DNA of 8,377 bases, from positions 1 to 8,377 of the forward strand of contig JBCBXA010000118.1 in the NCBI GenBank assembly GCA_039816825.1, given 5' to 3'. A model generated the notes under the pieces. That model was not told the DNA's origin, did no database searches, and saw nothing but the letters and a program-made list of their open reading frames with translations. Every line of letters begins with the position of its first letter. Within the stretch, counting starts at the first letter, position 1. Shown here piece by piece: positions 7,000 to 8,377 of the stretch. The position numbers and the translations under genes are program-made. This DNA is from JBCBXA01 sp039816825. Lineage in GTDB: Bacteria; Pseudomonadota; Alphaproteobacteria; Rhizobiales; Rhizobiaceae.

Positions 7000-7851
7000 G
7001 TGCCGGACTCACATCTTTGGAGCAGTTACGAGGATCGGATCAATCGGGTCGTGGACTATGTTCATGACCATCTCGATGAGGATTTGGACCTCGATACGCT
7101 TGCCGAGGTAGCGTGCCTGTCGCGCTATCATTGGCACCGTGTATTCCAGGGTTTGCGAGGTGAGACCGTCATTCAGCTTGTGGCGCGTCTGCGCCTTGCG
7201 AGAGCGTCCCGTCAGCTTATTCAGACGGATTGTTCCGTTGCGGAGATCGCTCGAAAGAGTGGCTTCAACAGCGACCGTGCATTCTCCCGAAGTTTTGGCA
7301 AAGCCTATGGCATGTCCCCGTCCCGCTATCGGGAACACGGTGCCCATGCCGAATTCCAAGCAGCCAGGAACGAAGGAAACAGCACCATGTTTCAAGTCAA
7401 CATCATCGACGCCCCCGAGCGACACCTGCACGGTCACGCCCATCTGGGCGACTATATGGGGATCTCCCGGGCTTTCGAGCACACTTTCAGCGCCCTCGCG
7501 GGCAAAGGCCTTTTGGGCGAGATGCGAGGAATGGCGGGGATCTACTATGACGATCCATCGGCCACGCCGACAGATGAGCTGCAATCCTTTGCCGGCGCTC
7601 TTCTGGAGGATGGCACACAGGTGCCCGATGGTTTGGAGACGCGCGAGCTGGCGTCGGGTCCGGTTGCTGTCCTTCACTACAAAGGGCCCTATTCGGGCAT
7701 GAAGGTCGCCTATGACTGGTTCTACGGCACGTGGTTGACGAGCTCCGGCCGGGAAGCGCGGGACATGCCGCCCTATGAGATCTATCTCAACAGCCCGGAA
7801 GACACGGCTCCCAACGACCTTATGACGGATATCCACTTGCCGCTGAAGTAA
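7000..7851 (+). CDS. AraC family regulator with C-terminal GyrI-like effector domain
   Basis: A 283-residue transcriptional regulator. The N-terminal AraC DNA-binding unit (about residues 10-112) contains two helix-turn-helix motifs, LDTLAEVACLSRYHWHRVFQ (31-50) and SVAEIARKSGFNSDRAFSRS (79-98), followed by YGMSPSRYR. A Gly/Ala-rich linker leads to a GyrI-like small-molecule-binding domain (130-283), with the conserved acidic residue Glu260 in PPYEIYLNSP. This order is that of Rob-like regulators, which sense hydrophobic or cationic compounds. The start is GTG at 7000, with GAAGGGG at 6987-6993. ATG 7387, with GAAGGA nine bases upstream, could start a separate GyrI-like domain. It is 89 bases after the SDR gene, so it may have its own promoter or share the upstream transcript. 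Its target genes are not evident. Confidence 0.94.
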   Translation: MPDSHLWSSYEDRINRVVDYVHDHLDEDLDLDTLAEVACLSRYHWHRVFQGLRGETVIQLVARLRLARASRQLIQTDCSVAEIARKSGFNSDRAFSRSFGKAYGMSPSRYREHGAHAEFQAARNEGNSTMFQVNIIDAPERHLHGHAHLGDYMGISRAFEHTFSALAGKGLLGEMRGMAGIYYDDPSATPTDELQSFAGALLEDGTQVPDGLETRELASGPVAVLHYKGPYSGMKVAYDWFYGTWLTSSGREARDMPPYEIYLNSPEDTAPNDLMTDIHLPLK

Positions 7852-7913
7852 GCGCTCTGCGCCTGTGATGGGCGTTGAAGTGGGCTCGCAAACGCGATAG
7901 GCGATCCAGCGTG

Positions 7914-7990
7914 GGGCCTGTAGCTCAGCTGGTTAGAGCTGGCGGCTCATAACCGCTAGGTCGGGGGTTCAAGTCCCTCCGGGCCCACCA
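7914..7990 (+). tRNA. tRNA with anticodon CAT (Met elongator or lysidine-modified Ile2)
   Basis: A complete cloverleaf is visible. The acceptor pairs GGGCCTG (7914-7920) with CGGGCCC (7980-7986), with discriminator A and encoded CCA (7988-7990). The D arm is GCTC/GAGC. The anticodon stem is GGCGG/CCGCT with loop CTCATAA. The variable loop is AGGTC, and the T arm is GGGGG-TTCAAGT-CCCTC. CAT can be elongator Met or the isoleucine tRNA whose C34 becomes lysidine. The GGGCC acceptor and a paired first base exclude initiator tRNA, and resemblance to alphaproteobacterial Ile2 genes makes Ile2 plausible. No terminator is seen just downstream; recombinase-element DNA follows. Confidence 0.95.
7956..7990. 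other. Probable element/chromosome junction at the tRNA 3' end
   Basis: The recombinase frame ends inside the tRNA, and base composition changes just after the encoded CCA at 7990. This is the usual look of an attachment site at a tRNA 3' end. The partner repeat at the other end of the element is not in the window, so the core cannot be delimited. Inference from context only. Confidence 0.4.
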
Positions 7991-8377
7991 AACCGCACTT
8001 CGGGGTTAAAATTTCCGCTAAAGCCTTGAAGGGTAAGGTGGTTTTTGCGGTTCGATAACCTTTTTCGCGATTGTACCTTAGAGGCTCTGTGAAGGCCAAT
8101 TTTAGCACAGTTCGCTTCAATGCAAGGTCTCCCTTTTTGTATATATTCCAAGGGTTTACGAGGAACTTGAGGGCCGGTTCGATAAAGTCCTCAAAGGTGT
8201 CCCGTGTTGGGAGCGGTTTTGCGGCCATTTCCTCCGTTTTTTGCTTCTCAAGTTCGAGTTTTTCCACCTTGGCCTCGTAAGCGGCTAGCAGTGTTTTGCT
8301 CTCGCAGATCAAAGAAATCGAGGAGCAAATCGAATCTCTGCTCGACAGAATTTTGAGCTGTGAGAGCAAAACACTGC
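7956..8377 (-). CDS. Serine recombinase, C-terminal part only (5' end outside window)
   Basis: The minus-strand frame from 8307 down encodes a coiled-coil stretch (LLAAYEAKVEKLELEKQKT) followed by the recognisable C-terminal block of large serine recombinases of Alphaproteobacteria: FEDFIEPALKFLVNPWNIYK, then LALKRTVLKLAF, YNREKGYRTAKTTLPFKAL. Neither the catalytic serine domain nor the zinc ribbon is in the window. The last residues, VGPEGLEPPT, are encoded antisense to the tRNA 3' half, with the TAG stop at 7956-7958. The DNA is visibly A/T-richer than its neighbours, suggesting transfer. The portion upstream of 8307 reads as unlikely protein (SSRDSICSSISLI), because 8308-8377 is in opposite orientation. 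The expected coiled-coil sequence EIEEQIESLLDRILSCESKT is found on the plus strand there. The true gene is therefore misrepresented at the window edge. Confidence 0.85.
   Translation of the reverse strand, partial: SVLLSQLKILSSRDSICSSISLICESKTLLAAYEAKVEKLELEKQKTEEMAAKPLPTRDTFEDFIEPALKFLVNPWNIYKKGDLALKRTVLKLAFTEPLRYNREKGYRTAKTTLPFKALAEILTPKCGLVGPEGLEPPT
8288..8377. repeat. 20-bp imperfect inverted repeat around a 50-base flipped spacer
   Basis: The left arm 8288-8307 and the right arm 8358-8377 are inverted copies with 19 of 20 positions matching; 8304 and its partner 8361 differ. Both arms encode the same residues, CESKTL, one on each strand, with TGC versus TGT for Cys. The spacer 8308-8357 continues the recombinase coiled coil on the plus strand, opposite to the rest of the gene. 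The window ends exactly at the outer end of the right arm. This is best explained by a fold-back chimera; a real inversion is the alternative. Confidence 0.85.

Noticed and set aside
7009..7836. 275-codon open frame antisense to nearly the whole AraC gene
   Set aside because: The sense strand encodes clear AraC and GyrI-like domains. The antisense product resembles nothing I recognise, and long antisense frames are common in G+C-rich genes.
7991..8011. Weak hairpin (AACC...GGTT) after the tRNA as a terminator
   Set aside because: The stem is about four pairs with mismatches, and the A/T run after it is not a clean U tract. The bases also code for the recombinase tail.
1..8377. CRISPR array or tandem repeats
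   Set aside because: I saw no regularly spaced direct repeats; the only sizeable repeat is the inverted one at the right edge.

Overview
The window is chromosomal DNA from an alphaproteobacterium. The gene families (a HlyU-type small protein, a C-factor-like SDR, a BCCT carrier, a YciA thioesterase, and a recombinase of the type seen next to tRNA genes in this class) and the G+C-rich coding style fit a marine Rhodobacterales or Hyphomicrobiales lineage. That placement is inference from family resemblance; no rRNA is present. Three genes use non-ATG starts: TTG for the first gene and for ung, GTG for the AraC regulator.

Layout. (1) 1-831, minus: the N-terminal membrane part of a pentapeptide-repeat-type protein, open at the left edge and broken by a +1 frameshift near 354-356. 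(2) 832-1390: a 559-base gap holding a symmetric operator-like dyad, a possible promoter, a strong intrinsic terminator at 1098-1126 with no ORF in front of it (possible small RNA), and two further small dyads. (3) 1391-3238, plus: a BCCT transporter with an unusually long acidic loop, closed by a strong terminator. (4) 3310-3987, minus: uracil-DNA glycosylase. (5) 4156-7851, plus: six co-directional genes with gaps of 33-89 bases: a membrane diguanylate cyclase, YjbQ, a HlyU-family protein, a YciA-type acyl-CoA thioesterase, an SDR and an AraC/GyrI-like regulator. They look like ordinary housekeeping and stress genes; no single shared pathway is evident. (6) 7914-7990: a tRNA gene with anticodon CAT. 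(7) 7956-8377, minus: the C-terminal part of a serine recombinase in A/T-richer DNA. Its reading frame runs into the tRNA gene, so this is probably the recombinase end of an integrated element.

The most notable signals are at the right edge. The recombinase tail is encoded antisense to the tRNA. The last 70 bases of the window (8308-8377) run in the opposite orientation to the rest of the recombinase gene, across a 20-bp imperfect inverted repeat. This is either a fold-back assembly or amplification chimera (most likely) or a real small inversion. I see no clear evidence of a previously undescribed multi-gene system. The orphan promoter/operator/terminator unit at 1014-1126 is the best candidate for an uncharacterised element.
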